Positions 8,272-16,830 of a stretch of 41,861 nt of DNA are shown here, piece by piece. The position numbers and the translations under genes were made by a program. Under the pieces are notes generated by a model. The model saw only the letters and a list, made by a program, of their open reading frames with translations. It was not told where the DNA came from and did no database searches. Location: assembly GCA_003551565.1 (NCBI GenBank), contig PUMZ01000142.1:1-41861 (forward strand). The letters run 5' to 3'. Numbering within the stretch: the stretch's first letter is position 1; each line of letters starts with the position of its first letter. Source of the stretch: Candidatus Brocadiaceae bacterium. Its GTDB lineage: Bacteria; Planctomycetota; Brocadiia; SM23-32.

Positions 8272-9537
8272 TCATCTGCCGATATCTTCCCTGTACACTT
8301 TCACTGCGCAGAGTTCCCCACACATTGAACAGTTGCCGGAACGCTCTTCGGTTTCTCTGAGCTGCCGGTAGCGCACGGGGTCGATGGCGCAGCGTCCCAT
8401 GGCATCCCAGTCCAGCGCGGCCCGCGCCTCGCTCATCGTTCGGTCTTTATCTGCGGCGCCGGGCACATTTTTCTCCAGATCGCCGATATGCGCGGCTATC
8501 CGCGAGAGCATGACGCCTTCCCTGACATCTCCGGCATCGGGCAGGCCGATATGTTCTCTCGGGGTCAGGTAGCAGAGAAAATCCGCCCCGGCCCCCGCGG
8601 CGATTGCTCCGCCGACCGCGCCGGCAAAATGGTCGTATCCCGCTGCAATATCGGTCGGAAGCGGGCCCAAAACGTAAAATGGGGCCTGATCGCAATATTC
8701 TTTCTGCAGCCTGACGTTCTCCACGATTTGCCCCATGGGCACGTGGCCGGGCCCTTCAATCATGACCTGGACGCCGTGGGCGCGCGCCCGGGCGGCCAGC
8801 CTGCCGAGGACCCGCAGTTCGTGAAGCTGGGCTTCGTCGGTGGCATCGTCGATGCAACCGGGTCTCAGACCGTCTCCGAGGCTTAAAGTCATGTCGTATT
8901 CGGCGGCGATGGAGAGGATTTCCCCGAAATGGCGGTATAGAAAGTTCTCCTCGCCGTGCCGGCGCATCCACTGGATCAGGAGCGCTCCGCCGCGGCTGAC
9001 CACTCCCATCAGCCTCCGCTCCAGCAGCGGCAGCGCCCGGAGTGTGATGCCGGCATGGATGGTGACAAAGTCGACCCCGTCCTCGCCGTGCCGGCGCAGC
9101 ACGTCCAGAAAACCCACTATTCCCATCCCTTCCGCTCCGCCCGCCTCCATGACGGCCTGGTAGAGCGGAACCGTCCCCACCGGCCGCCGGCAGGATTCTA
9201 TAATGCGTTTCCTCGTGCGGTCGATACCGGGGCCGATGCTCAGATCCATTATGGTGTCCGCTCCGGCTCCGAGAGCGGCTTCGAGCTTGAGCAGCTCCTC
9301 TCCGATGTCGTTGCGCCGGGGCGACGTGCCGATATTGGCGTTGACTTTCGTCCTCAACCCTGCGCCGATGCCCGTGGGATCACAGGTGCCGCGGCGGTTG
9401 CTGTTGAGCGGTATGACCACCCGGCCCGCCGCCACCGCGTCCATGAGAGCGTTTTCCGGCATTCGTTCGTCGCGCGACACCTGCTTCATCTGTGGTGTCG
9501 GGACGCCGTTAGTGGCTTGTTTCAGTTGTGTTGACAT
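8272..9537 (-). CDS. thiC: Phosphomethylpyrimidine synthase ThiC
   Basis: ThiC is a radical SAM enzyme that rearranges 5-aminoimidazole ribotide into hydroxymethylpyrimidine phosphate for thiamine synthesis. The 421-residue product has the N-terminal VVIPLNSNRR segment, NANIGTSP, DTIMDLSIG, the EGPGHVP motif, LGPLPTDIAAGYDH, and a C-terminal CSMCGELC cluster motif (CX2CX3C). The overall length matches the short form of the family rather than the 600-residue form. The ATG at 9537 is chosen because homology begins just after it; the open frame extends upstream but is not ThiC-like. No strong Shine-Dalgarno is visible. A good extended -10 promoter lies about 180 nt upstream, giving a long leader. 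A 174-nt gap separates it from the AsmA-like gene downstream. Confidence 0.95.
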   Translation of the reverse strand: MSTQLKQATNGVPTPQMKQVSRDERMPENALMDAVAAGRVVIPLNSNRRGTCDPTGIGAGLRTKVNANIGTSPRRNDIGEELLKLEAALGAGADTIMDLSIGPGIDRTRKRIIESCRRPVGTVPLYQAVMEAGGAEGMGIVGFLDVLRRHGEDGVDFVTIHAGITLRALPLLERRLMGVVSRGGALLIQWMRRHGEENFLYRHFGEILSIAAEYDMTLSLGDGLRPGCIDDATDEAQLHELRVLGRLAARARAHGVQVMIEGPGHVPMGQIVENVRLQKEYCDQAPFYVLGPLPTDIAAGYDHFAGAVGGAIAAGAGADFLCYLTPREHIGLPDAGDVREGVMLSRIAAHIGDLEKNVPGAADKDRTMSEARAALDWDAMGRCAIDPVRYRQLRETEERSGNCSMCGELCAVKVYREDIGR

Positions 9538-9709
9538 AATCGACCGCGCAAGGCTGAACTTCTTGTGGTTATTATGTTTCTTTCCTTCCGGTATTGGGAC
9601 CGCCTTCGCTATCGGGATCGTTTTCTGTGCTTTCCTGCGTGGCAGAATTTTTCCTTCGGAAAACAATGCAAGGCATTGAAGCGCCGATCAGCAGCTCATT
9701 CACCGTCCA
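9538..9709 (-). other. Long 5' leader of thiC without recognisable THI box
   Basis: This is the inferred transcript segment between the minus-strand promoter and the thiC start, about 170 nt. In many bacteria this place is taken by a TPP riboswitch. I looked for the conserved CUGAGA and the GAUCUGGAUAAUGCCAGCG-like elements and saw neither. Purine-rich runs such as GGAAGGAAAG are present. The remainder of the divergent gap up to 10019 holds the two promoters and no supported gene. Confidence 0.35.
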
Positions 9710-9715
9710 GAACGT

Positions 9716-9745
9716 ATTATACCACATTTCAGGGCTCCATTGCCA
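9716..9745 (-). promoter_or_regulatory. Extended -10 promoter for thiC
   Basis: On the minus strand TATAAT (9721-9716) is preceded by TGG, an extended -10. A weak -35 (TGGCAA, 9745-9740) lies 18 nt upstream. It points at thiC. Confidence 0.6.
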
Positions 9746-9938
9746 GAAGGGAGCAATGGTAAGATTTGCACTGGTGGAGTTTTTTGCGTGCATCGGGGGG
9801 AGGCGGTGTGTTCTGAACGCCGATATTGATTATGGGCCGATTGAAAACGTCATAATGATTCGCGCCTCCTGCGGTGCAACCGGCGGGTGCGTTTGGGGCG
9901 CTGTATTATTTATGATCATTTGCACGGCCGGCATTGGG

Positions 9939-9966
9939 TTGCAATTGTGTTTTTAACCGTTATAAT
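9939..9966 (+). promoter_or_regulatory. Sigma-70-type promoter for mreB
   Basis: TTGCAA (9939-9944), a 16-nt spacer and a consensus TATAAT (9961-9966). The expected start near 9973 gives a leader of about 47 nt before the GTG of mreB. Confidence 0.7.
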
Positions 9967-10019
9967 AAGGGCGTGTGGGACGATTATTCTGAGTTTATAT
10001 TTTGAGGTAATACAAAACC

Positions 10020-11102
10020 GTGGGCAAGGATACCGGATTGTCTTTTCGAAGATGGCTGAGTTTCGCCATGAATCTGGGTGCCCCGGATCTGGGCATTGAT
10101 CTGGGGACGGCCAACACTCTGGTATGTATACCCGGCAAGGGTGTTGTGTTGAGTGAACCTTCCGTGGTTGCGGTCAAAGTGGTCGGGAGATCGGAGTTCG
10201 TCCCGATCGATGGACGGGCCGTGGGGTTCGAGGCCAAACGTATGATCGAGCGGGTGCCGGAGAGTATACGGGCCGTGCGCCCGATGAAAGACGGTGTCAT
10301 AGCGGATTTTGAATTGACCGAGATCATGTTGCGTTATTTTATCCGGCGGGTTCAGAGCCATTCGTGGAGCGGCCGTCCGAGGATGGTGATAAGCGTGCCG
10401 AGCGGCATAACGGCCGTGGAGAAAAGGGCGGTAAGAAGCAGTGCGATCAACGCCGGCGCCCGAAGGGTCTACACCATCTCGGAATCGAAAGCCGGCGCGA
10501 TCGGCGCGGGCCTTCCGATCAGCGAACCCGTGGGGGCCATGGTGGTTGACATCGGCGGCGGCACCACCGAGATCGCCGTGCTGAGTGTGGGAGAAATCGT
10601 TGCGCTGGAAAGTTTCCGTGTGGCGGGGGACGAAATGGATGAGGCCATACGCGAATATATCAGGGATGTCTACGGGCTTGAAATAGGGCTGAGAACCGCC
10701 GAGGAGATCAAAATATCCATCGGTTCCGCATCGCCCCTTCCGCAGGAACTGAAATGCGAGGTCAAGGGAAAGGACATAGCGGCGGGCCTGCCGCGGAGGA
10801 TGGAAATTACCAGTGACGAGATGCGCGAAGCGCTCGCACATCCCATAAGGCAGATCGCCGAAGCCGTGCGATCGTGTCTGGATAAAACTCCTCCGGAGTT
10901 GGCTTCCGATCTGCTTGATACGGGCGTTACGCTGCTCGGGGGCGGAGCGATATTGCCCGGCCTCGACAGACTGCTCGCCGAGCAGACCGGACTGGAAGTG
11001 AATCTTGCCGAGGACCCGATAACAGCTGTGGCCAGGGGCACGGCCATGTTGCTTGAGAACCTCGATGAATACGAAGATGTACTGGCCGAAAGCGAGGATT
11101 GA
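10020..11102 (+). CDS. mreB: Rod shape-determining protein MreB
   Basis: MreB is the bacterial actin that forms membrane-bound filaments and guides elongation of the cell wall. The 360-residue product shows the actin-fold signatures: phosphate-1 loop DLGIDLGTANTLV (residues 23-35), the EPSVVAV strand, MVISVPSGIT, phosphate-2 loop VVDIGGGTTEIAVLS, a KISIGSA segment and the adenosine motif LLGGGAILPGLD. The GTG at 10020 has GAGG 12 nt upstream; an ATG at 10068 would still keep the whole actin core, so the start is uncertain by 16 residues. It stands alone, not followed by mreC/mreD, and converges on hisF. Its own promoter is visible just upstream. Confidence 0.95.
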   Translation: MGKDTGLSFRRWLSFAMNLGAPDLGIDLGTANTLVCIPGKGVVLSEPSVVAVKVVGRSEFVPIDGRAVGFEAKRMIERVPESIRAVRPMKDGVIADFELTEIMLRYFIRRVQSHSWSGRPRMVISVPSGITAVEKRAVRSSAINAGARRVYTISESKAGAIGAGLPISEPVGAMVVDIGGGTTEIAVLSVGEIVALESFRVAGDEMDEAIREYIRDVYGLEIGLRTAEEIKISIGSASPLPQELKCEVKGKDIAAGLPRRMEITSDEMREALAHPIRQIAEAVRSCLDKTPPELASDLLDTGVTLLGGGAILPGLDRLLAEQTGLEVNLAEDPITAVARGTAMLLENLDEYEDVLAESED

Positions 11103-11198
11103 TGCCTGATCCAGCGTTTTATGGTAAAAATGCCGAGTGAATCGGGTTATTACCGGAGCTTCTCCCACCTGAACAGATCCGGTGGAAACGAACGGGGA

Positions 11199-11984
11199 TC
11201 ATTGAATATTAACGTTTATGCTGTGTTCCCTCAGGTATTCTTTCAGCTCCGGTATACGTATTTCTCCGAAATGGAAGACGCTTGCGGCAAGGAGAATGGA
11301 AGCCTTCCCCTCCGCAGCGGCCTGGCGAAAATGTTCCATCGTTCCCGCTCCGCCGCTGGCCACGACCGGGATCCGGACCCGATCCGCTATCCCCCGGGTG
11401 AGTTCGATATCATACCCTTGCTTTGTCCCGTCGGTTTTTTTGCTGGTCGGCAACAGGGTCCCGGCTCCCCGGTCTTCCGCCTCTTTTGCAAGTTCAAATG
11501 CGCCGATGCCGGTAGCGGTCCGGCCGCCGTCAATGTAGACTTCGTAACCTCCGGGAATGACCTTCGAGGCATCGGCATCGACGGCCACGGTGATCCTGGC
11601 CGGGCCGAACTCCCGCGCCGCTTCTTCGATAAATTTCGGCCTGCGCACTGCTGCGCTGCCGATGCTGACCTTTGCTGCGCCGGCTTCCAGCGCGTTTTCG
11701 ATATCGCCCAGCGTACCGATGCCGCCGCCGAGGGTCAGCGGTCCATCGACGGATTCTGCAACGGATGAAAAGACTTCCAGCAGGGTCTTGCGCCCCTCGA
11801 CCGTTGCCGAAATGTCCAGAAATGCCAGTTCGTCGGCGCCCTGCTCCCGGTAAGCATTCGCGCAATCTGCAGGATCGCCGGCATCCGTCAGGTTCACGAA
11901 TTGAACGCCTTTCACCACACGTCCGTTATGTATGTCGAGGCACGGCATTATTTTTACCGGCCGGGTTGCATCTGCATCATTCAT
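11199..11984 (-). CDS. hisF: Imidazole glycerol phosphate synthase, cyclase subunit HisF
   Basis: HisF closes the imidazole ring with ammonia supplied by HisH, giving imidazole glycerol phosphate and AICAR in histidine synthesis. The 261-residue (beta/alpha)8 barrel has the start strand IMPCLDIHNGRVVKG with catalytic Asp17, FLDISAT, LTLGGGIGTLGDI, VAVDADA with the second catalytic Asp136, LLPTSKKTDGTKQGYD and VVASGGAGTMEHF. A GAGG lies 10 nt before the ATG. No hisH or other his gene is adjacent, so the pathway is scattered in this genome. It converges with mreB across 96 nt, which shows no convincing terminator. Confidence 0.96.
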   Translation of the reverse strand: MNDADATRPVKIMPCLDIHNGRVVKGVQFVNLTDAGDPADCANAYREQGADELAFLDISATVEGRKTLLEVFSSVAESVDGPLTLGGGIGTLGDIENALEAGAAKVSIGSAAVRRPKFIEEAAREFGPARITVAVDADASKVIPGGYEVYIDGGRTATGIGAFELAKEAEDRGAGTLLPTSKKTDGTKQGYDIELTRGIADRVRIPVVASGGAGTMEHFRQAAAEGKASILLAASVFHFGEIRIPELKEYLREHSINVNIQ

Positions 11985-12065
11985 GTCGTTGTTGCCTCAT
12001 GATGTTCCAGAGAAAAGACGGACTGCCATACCATGGGAGCTGTCGCCCCTTGCCTGATCCGGACG

Positions 12066-12089
12066 CGCCGGGGTTTGAAAGCCCCGGCG
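12066..12089. other. GC-rich perfect hairpin between ychF and hisF
   Basis: Arms CGCCGGGG (12066-12073) and CCCCGGCG (12082-12089) flank an 8-nt loop. No T-run follows on either strand. It may be an RNA structure ahead of hisF or a processing site; its role is unknown. Confidence 0.35.
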
Positions 12090-12120
12090 GGCCTCCGTCG
12101 ACGTCCGATCGCTGCTTGCA

Positions 12121-12151
12121 AAAAACGCATTCGCGCGGGGCCGCGAACGCT
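12121..12151 (-). terminator. Intrinsic terminator of ychF
   Basis: On the minus strand GCGTTCGCG and CGCGAATGC (12151-12128) form a stem with one mismatch, followed by TTTTTT (12126-12121). It lies 47 nt past the ychF stop and separates the ychF and hisF transcripts. Confidence 0.7.
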
Positions 12152-12197
12152 TTATGCACCTTCGTGCGGAACAAACTGATACACCATGGCGCACTGC

Positions 12198-13319
12198 TCA
12201 GCCTTTGAAGGCGAACAGCACGACGTCTCCGTCCCGTATCACGTAATCTTTGCCCTCGGTGCGCACATATCCTTTTTCCCTGGCGGCGGGGAACGATCCG
12301 GATGCAACGAGTTTGTCGCAATGAACCACTTCCGCTCTTATAAAGCCGCGTTGCATATCCGAGTGGATCCGGCCCGCTGCATGGAGCGCGGTCGTTCCGG
12401 CCGGCAGTTCCCAGGCGCGGGTTTCGGGCCCCTTGACCGTGAAGAACGTTATGAGTCCCAGGGTTTCATAGGCCATTTGCACAATTTTCCCAAGTCCTGA
12501 TTCCGCCAGCCCCAGCTCGGCCAAAAACAACCGCACTTCTTCCGGGTCGTCCAGGTCGCTCAATTCGGCTTCCAGCTCGGCGCATGCGAACGTATACGTC
12601 AGGCCGTGGAGTGCTGCGAATTGCTCGAACTCCCGGACCGGCCGTTCCCGGGCGGTTCCACCGTTTCCTGCTGCAAGGCGCCGGGCCTGTTCTTCGGAGA
12701 CGTTGCCGATGTAGATCACGGGTTTCGTGGTGAGCAGCCCCAGCTCCGCGGTCAGGGCCGCCTCTTCCGGATCCAGCTCCAGTTCGCTGAGGAAAGATCC
12801 CTCCCGCAGCGCTCCGATCATCTTCTCCAGTGCCGCCGCCCGCCTTCCGGCGTCCTTGCTCCCGGTCCGCGCCCTTCTGGCGGCGCTGTCCCGTCCCCGT
12901 TCCGCTTTTTCCAGATCTTTCACCGCCAGTTCGGCATTGACGGTTCGCACATCGCGCGCCGGATCGAGTGAGCCGTCGACATGGGCGATATTCTCCTGCG
13001 GAAACAGGCGCACCAGGTGCGCTATGGCGTCCACCTGTTGAATATGTCCCAGAAATTCATTTCCCAGCCCCTCCCCCGTGCCGGCGCCTTTGACCAGTCC
13101 GGCGATATCGACGAATTCGATCATGGCCGGGGTTGTTTTTTCCGGCCTGAGGAGTTCTTTGAGGCGCTGCAATCTGCGGTCAGGCACGGCGAGTACGCCG
13201 ACATTGGGCTCGATCGTACAGAAAGGGTAGCTTGCCACTTCGGCGCGGGCTCTTGTAAGAGCGTTGAAGAGCGTTGATTTTCCAACGTTGGGCAGCCCGA
13301 TGATGCCGCAACTAAACAT
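12198..13319 (-). CDS. ychF: Redox-responsive ATPase/GTPase YchF (OLA1 family)
   Basis: YchF is a ribosome-associated Obg-family P-loop protein that prefers ATP. The 373-residue product has G1 GLPNVGKS (residues 8-15), the switch region [12 protein letters not shown]3 DIAGLVKGA, and NVSE in place of the NKxD specificity motif, the feature that allows ATP binding. A helical hairpin (about 130-165) and a C-terminal TGS domain with [12 protein letters not shown], the [17 protein letters not shown] strand and the ending [15 protein letters not shown] complete it. GGGAG lies 8 nt before the ATG. It is 42 nt downstream of the nagA-like gene on the same strand, so the two are probably co-transcribed, and a terminator follows it. 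Confidence 0.97.
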   Translation of the reverse strand: MFSCGIIGLPNVGKSTLFNALTRARAEVASYPFCTIEPNVGVLAVPDRRLQRLKELLRPEKTTPAMIEFVDIAGLVKGAGTGEGLGNEFLGHIQQVDAIAHLVRLFPQENIAHVDGSLDPARDVRTVNAELAVKDLEKAERGRDSAARRARTGSKDAGRRAAALEKMIGALREGSFLSELELDPEEAALTAELGLLTTKPVIYIGNVSEEQARRLAAGNGGTARERPVREFEQFAALHGLTYTFACAELEAELSDLDDPEEVRLFLAELGLAESGLGKIVQMAYETLGLITFFTVKGPETRAWELPAGTTALHAAGRIHSDMQRGFIRAEVVHCDKLVASGSFPAAREKGYVRTEGKDYVIRDGDVVLFAFKG

Positions 13320-13361
13320 TGATCAGTCTCCCGGATTTTCTCATGATTATTCCCGGCCCGA

Positions 13362-14270
13362 TCATAACCGCGCACCCTGCAACAGTTCGAGTGCATTGCG
13401 GCGCGCGACGCGTTCCAGCTCCGCCTGCGAGGGGTCGGTGCATGACCTGAAAAAGTGCACGCAGTCGCTTATCTGGACGGACGATCCCGCCAGTGCGGAA
13501 CCGTCGGGGAGGCGAATACTGCCGTTTTTATCGACTCTGACCTGCTGGTTCCATAAATCGTACAGCCCGGGCTTGCATCCGGCCACCGGAGCAGCATCGC
13601 TTGTCAGGATAAATCGTTCGGGCCCTTTTGCACGCCAGGCCACCTTGACAAACTCCGGAGGCAGGTGGTGGCCGTCGGTTATGAAAGAGGCGGCGAGTTC
13701 GTCGCACGCGAGTTGTGTCCACAAAGGGTTCGGGTGGCGGGGCAGGTTGTTGGCGATACCGTTGCCCAGATGCGTGCACAAGCGTGCGCCGTTCTCCACG
13801 GCCCGCATGATGCTTCCGTGATCGGCCATATGGTGCCCGAGGCCGACGACGACCCCGGAGCCGGAAGCTTCTTTGATAACGTTTTCTGCACCAGGAAGTT
13901 CCGGAGCAATGGTCAGGATACGGATGTTGCCGCGGGCCAGTTCCTGCCATCGTTTGAAAAGGTCCGCCTCGGGCATTTGCAGGTGTTTTTTGGGATGCGC
14001 GCCGGCGCTCTCGGGGGCGAGGAAGGGGCCTTCCAGATGGAGGCCGGCAATATGGGGGGCGAGGGCGGGCTCCTCCATCGCGGCTGCGAGCACCGGCAGA
14101 TTGGTCCTGTAAATGTCCCTGTCTGCAGTTATCAGGGTGGGGCAGAAGATGCCGGTGCCCCGTTCTTTGAGGGCTTCGACAACGGTGCTGACCATATCGA
14201 TGGTGAGTCCTGGCGAGGAGAAATCTATTCCGCTGAAGCCGTTGACCTGCAAATCCACATAACCTTTCAT
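13362..14270 (-). CDS. nagA: N-acetylglucosamine-6-phosphate deacetylase-like amidohydrolase core
   Basis: NagA removes the acetyl group from GlcNAc-6-phosphate, feeding amino sugars to glycolysis or cell wall. This 302-residue form (ATG at 14270, GGAG 12 nt upstream; a TTG at 14297 is less likely) starts directly at the first barrel strand, GYVDLQVNGFSG. Metal and catalytic positions are kept: Glu80 in GLHLEGPFL, His146 in GLGHHMAD, His167 in THLGNG and Asp225 in LTSDAAP; GAHPKKHL is also typical. The usual product is about 380 residues, because strands before and after the barrel build a small beta-sandwich. Both ends are missing here, with the protein stopping at ALELLQGARL. It may be a streamlined enzyme or a relative with another acylated sugar substrate. 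It leads ychF. Confidence 0.8.
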   Translation of the reverse strand: MKGYVDLQVNGFSGIDFSSPGLTIDMVSTVVEALKERGTGIFCPTLITADRDIYRTNLPVLAAAMEEPALAPHIAGLHLEGPFLAPESAGAHPKKHLQMPEADLFKRWQELARGNIRILTIAPELPGAENVIKEASGSGVVVGLGHHMADHGSIMRAVENGARLCTHLGNGIANNLPRHPNPLWTQLACDELAASFITDGHHLPPEFVKVAWRAKGPERFILTSDAAPVAGCKPGLYDLWNQQVRVDKNGSIRLPDGSALAGSSVQISDCVHFFRSCTDPSQAELERVARRNALELLQGARL

Positions 14271-14341
14271 ACGGTCGATAATCTCCGGGAAAATCAAAAG
14301 CGATCGTTGGCAATATTTTTAGAAATAAAATACAATCGAAG

Positions 14342-14370
14342 ACTATAAACGCTATCGCAGAAAAATACAA
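14342..14370 (-). promoter_or_regulatory. Promoter for nagA-ychF
   Basis: Minus strand TTGTAT (14370-14365), 17-nt spacer, TATAGT (14347-14342). It lies about 70 nt before the nagA-like ATG. Confidence 0.5.
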
Positions 14371-14373
14371 ACG

Positions 14374-14411
14374 CCGCCCTGTCCGGGGTCGGGATGGCCC
14401 CGGACAGGCGG
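14374..14411. other. Strong hairpin between divergent nagA and recO
   Basis: Arms at 14374-14388 and 14398-14411 pair over 14 bp with a single bulged C and a 9-nt loop. It ends about 9 nt before the recO ribosome binding site. On the minus strand it lies just upstream of the nagA promoter and no gene ends there, so it is not an obvious terminator. A structured recO leader is possible. Confidence 0.45.
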
Positions 14412-14436
14412 GCCTTTCTGGGAGGCAGATCGCATT

Positions 14437-15273
14437 GTGAACATTGCAGACACATACCGGGACGGCAGGCGCTGCATCAGCGAGGGCCTGTGCTTGCGCC
14501 GTTTGGATTACGGCAATACCAGTCAGGTGATTTCACTGCTGACCCCCGATAACGGGCGCATCGACTGCATGTTCAAGGGAGCCTGGAGGGCGCCGGGAAA
14601 AGGGATTTCTGTTGGAATCGATCTGATGGGGAGATACCGCCTGGTTTACAGGGAATCCGGGTCCGGAGCGTCCCTGGATACCCTGCTGGATTGTTCGATG
14701 ATCGAGCACTTCGGCGCCCTGAGGCTCTCTGTTGACCGCGCTATTTGCGGTTATTACGCGGTGGAGCTGATGCGCAATTTCACCACGCACGGGCAGAGCT
14801 GCCGGGAATTGTACGGGACTGTCCTGGACGCTTTGCGGCGGTTTGCTTCCGGGGAGGGTCTCGGCATGGGAGTTATTCAGCTTGAGGTGGCTGTTTTGAA
14901 GCATTACGGTTCGTGTCCGGACTTTTCCTCCTGCGTCGCATGCAGGCGGGATTGGAGGCCGGCCGGAGCGCATTGCTTCAGTACGTTTCAGAGCGGAGTG
15001 CTTTGCAGGGAATGCGGCGAGAAACTGCCGGATGCGGAGGCTTCTTTGCCGTTAAAATTGCCGGTTGTGAAATTTCTGGAACGCGTCTGCTCCGACAAGC
15101 AGCCAGCGCCGGGGGCGCCGGGCCCGGGTGTTATCGTGGAGGCCAGCAAGATCCTGCGCTACCACATGTCATGGATGCTCGGCAAAGAGCTGCGGATGTG
15201 GAGGTACCTCCATAGCCGGCATTACAGCCGTTCTGTGTCGAAAATACGTTCGCAGATCGGGCCAGGCGCCTGA
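14437..15273 (+). CDS. recO: DNA repair protein RecO
   Basis: RecO works with RecF and RecR to load RecA on SSB-coated gaps and can anneal strands. The 278-residue product has the N-terminal OB-fold (LCLRRLDYGNTSQVISLLTPDNGRIDCMFKGAWR), a helical middle (AICGYYAVELMRNF) and a zinc site in the C-terminal half, CPDFSSCVACRRDW followed by GVLCRECG. The final helix LRYHMSWMLGKELRMWRYLHS is typical of the family. The start is GTG with GGGAGG 11 nt upstream; no ATG fits better. A strong hairpin lies immediately upstream. It converges with the secreted helical protein gene. Confidence 0.93.
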   Translation: MNIADTYRDGRRCISEGLCLRRLDYGNTSQVISLLTPDNGRIDCMFKGAWRAPGKGISVGIDLMGRYRLVYRESGSGASLDTLLDCSMIEHFGALRLSVDRAICGYYAVELMRNFTTHGQSCRELYGTVLDALRRFASGEGLGMGVIQLEVAVLKHYGSCPDFSSCVACRRDWRPAGAHCFSTFQSGVLCRECGEKLPDAEASLPLKLPVVKFLERVCSDKQPAPGAPGPGVIVEASKILRYHMSWMLGKELRMWRYLHSRHYSRSVSKIRSQIGPGA

Positions 15274-15349
15274 GCTCCCGGCATCTGCGGTCATTTTCCT
15301 CCCCCGGGGCCGAATGAAGGCGGGGAGTGCACAGAACGTTGTCCGGTGG

Positions 15350-16753
15350 CTACTGCCCCGGCTGCTTTCCGCCCCGTCCGGGATCGGCGGGCATATCGGG
15401 CCAGTCGGCCGGCGTGCGCGGCGGCCGGTAGCCGTCGCCGGCAACCTCGAAGGCGAGCTCCTCCAGCAGCTCGCGGTTCTTCGGATCCCGGCTGAACTTC
15501 TCCCCCGCATCGCTGTGGAGGCGCCGACCGCCGGAGGCGGCCGGCAACCCGATCAGCTTGCCGCGGATCCAGCCGGCGGCTGCCGGGCCGCCCTGCCACG
15601 GGTGCGGGGCCCTCTCCAGCCGGTCTTGCTGCCGCCTGCCTCCGTAAAGGAAACTCGCCAGCGTCTTATTCCAGGGCGCCAGTGCGCCGCTGGCGTAGGA
15701 ACCGTCCGTGCTCCGGCCGTCGACCCGGGAGAACGCGGGATTTTCCACATCTGCGTTCCACACCCGCTTCATCTGCGTGCGCAAAAAGCGTTCAATATCC
15801 CGTTCGTCAAAGACCACACCGTGATGATACAGTGTCACGGCGAACGCGACGCTGTGGTTGTAATAGCCCGCCCTGTGTTCTGCACCGATCCAGTGTTTCC
15901 ATCGGTTGTCGTGGTCCGGATGCACATCCCACGCGCCGGCCGGATCCCAGTAATTCCAGGTATAAAGGCCATCTTCGAGCATCATGCGCCGTTTGAAATG
16001 TGTTCCCAGCTTCACGGCCTTCTTCATATAGCGGTCCTCGCCCGTCACCCTGTACAGCGCCAGCAGCCCGTGGGTGATGATCGAGAGTTTGTTGCCCGGT
16101 TGCGTCAGGTTGCCCTTATCCACTTTCAGGTCGAAATGCGTGCGGTAGATTGCCCCGCGTTCGCCGAGATCGACGTAATTGCCGCGTGCTGTCCATTTAT
16201 CGACAAGGTCATTGACCATCAAATCGATGTACTGTTCCCGCTGTTCGCTGTAGCGTTCGCGCAATCCGGGATCCTTGTCGACATGTTCGATGAATTGCGA
16301 GAGCAGCTGAGTCGCACGGAAGCTGTTGATTTGCACGTCCACCGGCCTGTCCGGATCCTCCGGCGGCTGAAAGCCGGGCAGCGCCTTGCCGTACCAGCCG
16401 AGGTAGCCGTCCGGTCCCTCGGTCATTGCGGCGCGCATGTTTGCAAACGTTTGCACAAAAAAGTCCAGATAATCCGTATCGGCCGTTAGCTCGTAAGCTA
16501 CGAGCGTCATTTGAAGAAAGGGCATGATTTCCCAGGTGAACCCCTCGGTCTTTTCAGCCGCCATCTCCCTGCACCGTTCCGCCGTAATCCGCTCCGGCAC
16601 CTGCCGGGTATGTGCGAGAAACGCCTCGACAATCTGACGGTCCGTCTCGTCCTCGATCCGCACCGGTTCCGCGGACGCATCAACGCAGGCGATGGACGCT
16701 GTAAGAATCAAAAACAACACGGTCAAAAGAAGCCCTGGATATCTCATACGCAC
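15350..16753 (-). CDS. Secreted helical-toroid-like protein of unknown function
   Basis: A 467-residue protein with a clear signal peptide: basic start MRMRYPG, hydrophobic LLLTVLFLILTASIA, and a probable cleavage after ASA (about residue 28). An SIAC tetrapeptide inside it is a poor lipobox. The mature part is rich in helices carrying tyrosine, tryptophan and histidine (FLQMTLVAYELTADTDYLDFFVQTF, HGLLALYRVTGEDRYMKKAVKLGTHF, YYNHSVAFAVTLYHHG), the pattern of (alpha/alpha) barrels found in glycoside hydrolases, polysaccharide lyases and sugar epimerases. I cannot assign a family. AAGGAG lies 7 nt before the ATG. It follows the truncated nitrilase frame by 77 nt. A role in polysaccharide processing outside the cytoplasm is a guess from the fold pattern. 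The last 40 residues are low-complexity and polar. Confidence 0.7.
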   Translation of the reverse strand: MRMRYPGLLLTVLFLILTASIACVDASAEPVRIEDETDRQIVEAFLAHTRQVPERITAERCREMAAEKTEGFTWEIMPFLQMTLVAYELTADTDYLDFFVQTFANMRAAMTEGPDGYLGWYGKALPGFQPPEDPDRPVDVQINSFRATQLLSQFIEHVDKDPGLRERYSEQREQYIDLMVNDLVDKWTARGNYVDLGERGAIYRTHFDLKVDKGNLTQPGNKLSIITHGLLALYRVTGEDRYMKKAVKLGTHFKRRMMLEDGLYTWNYWDPAGAWDVHPDHDNRWKHWIGAEHRAGYYNHSVAFAVTLYHHGVVFDERDIERFLRTQMKRVWNADVENPAFSRVDGRSTDGSYASGALAPWNKTLASFLYGGRRQQDRLERAPHPWQGGPAAAGWIRGKLIGLPAASGGRRLHSDAGEKFSRDPKNRELLEELAFEVAGDGYRPPRTPADWPDMPADPGRGGKQPGQ

Positions 16754-16830
16754 ACTCCTTCAAGATTGATGAATGTGGCGATTCGTTACGTCGCACTGTT
16801 CCGGAAACAGACGCTGGTTTTTGAAGGCGG

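Noticed and set aside
9538-9712. TPP riboswitch in front of thiC
   Set aside because: The conserved core sequences could not be found by eye, so it is not annotated.
9984-11168. 394-codon open frame antisense to mreB
   Set aside because: The opposite strand encodes an unmistakable MreB; the antisense frame is His/Arg-rich, has no recognisable domain and arises from GC-rich codon use.
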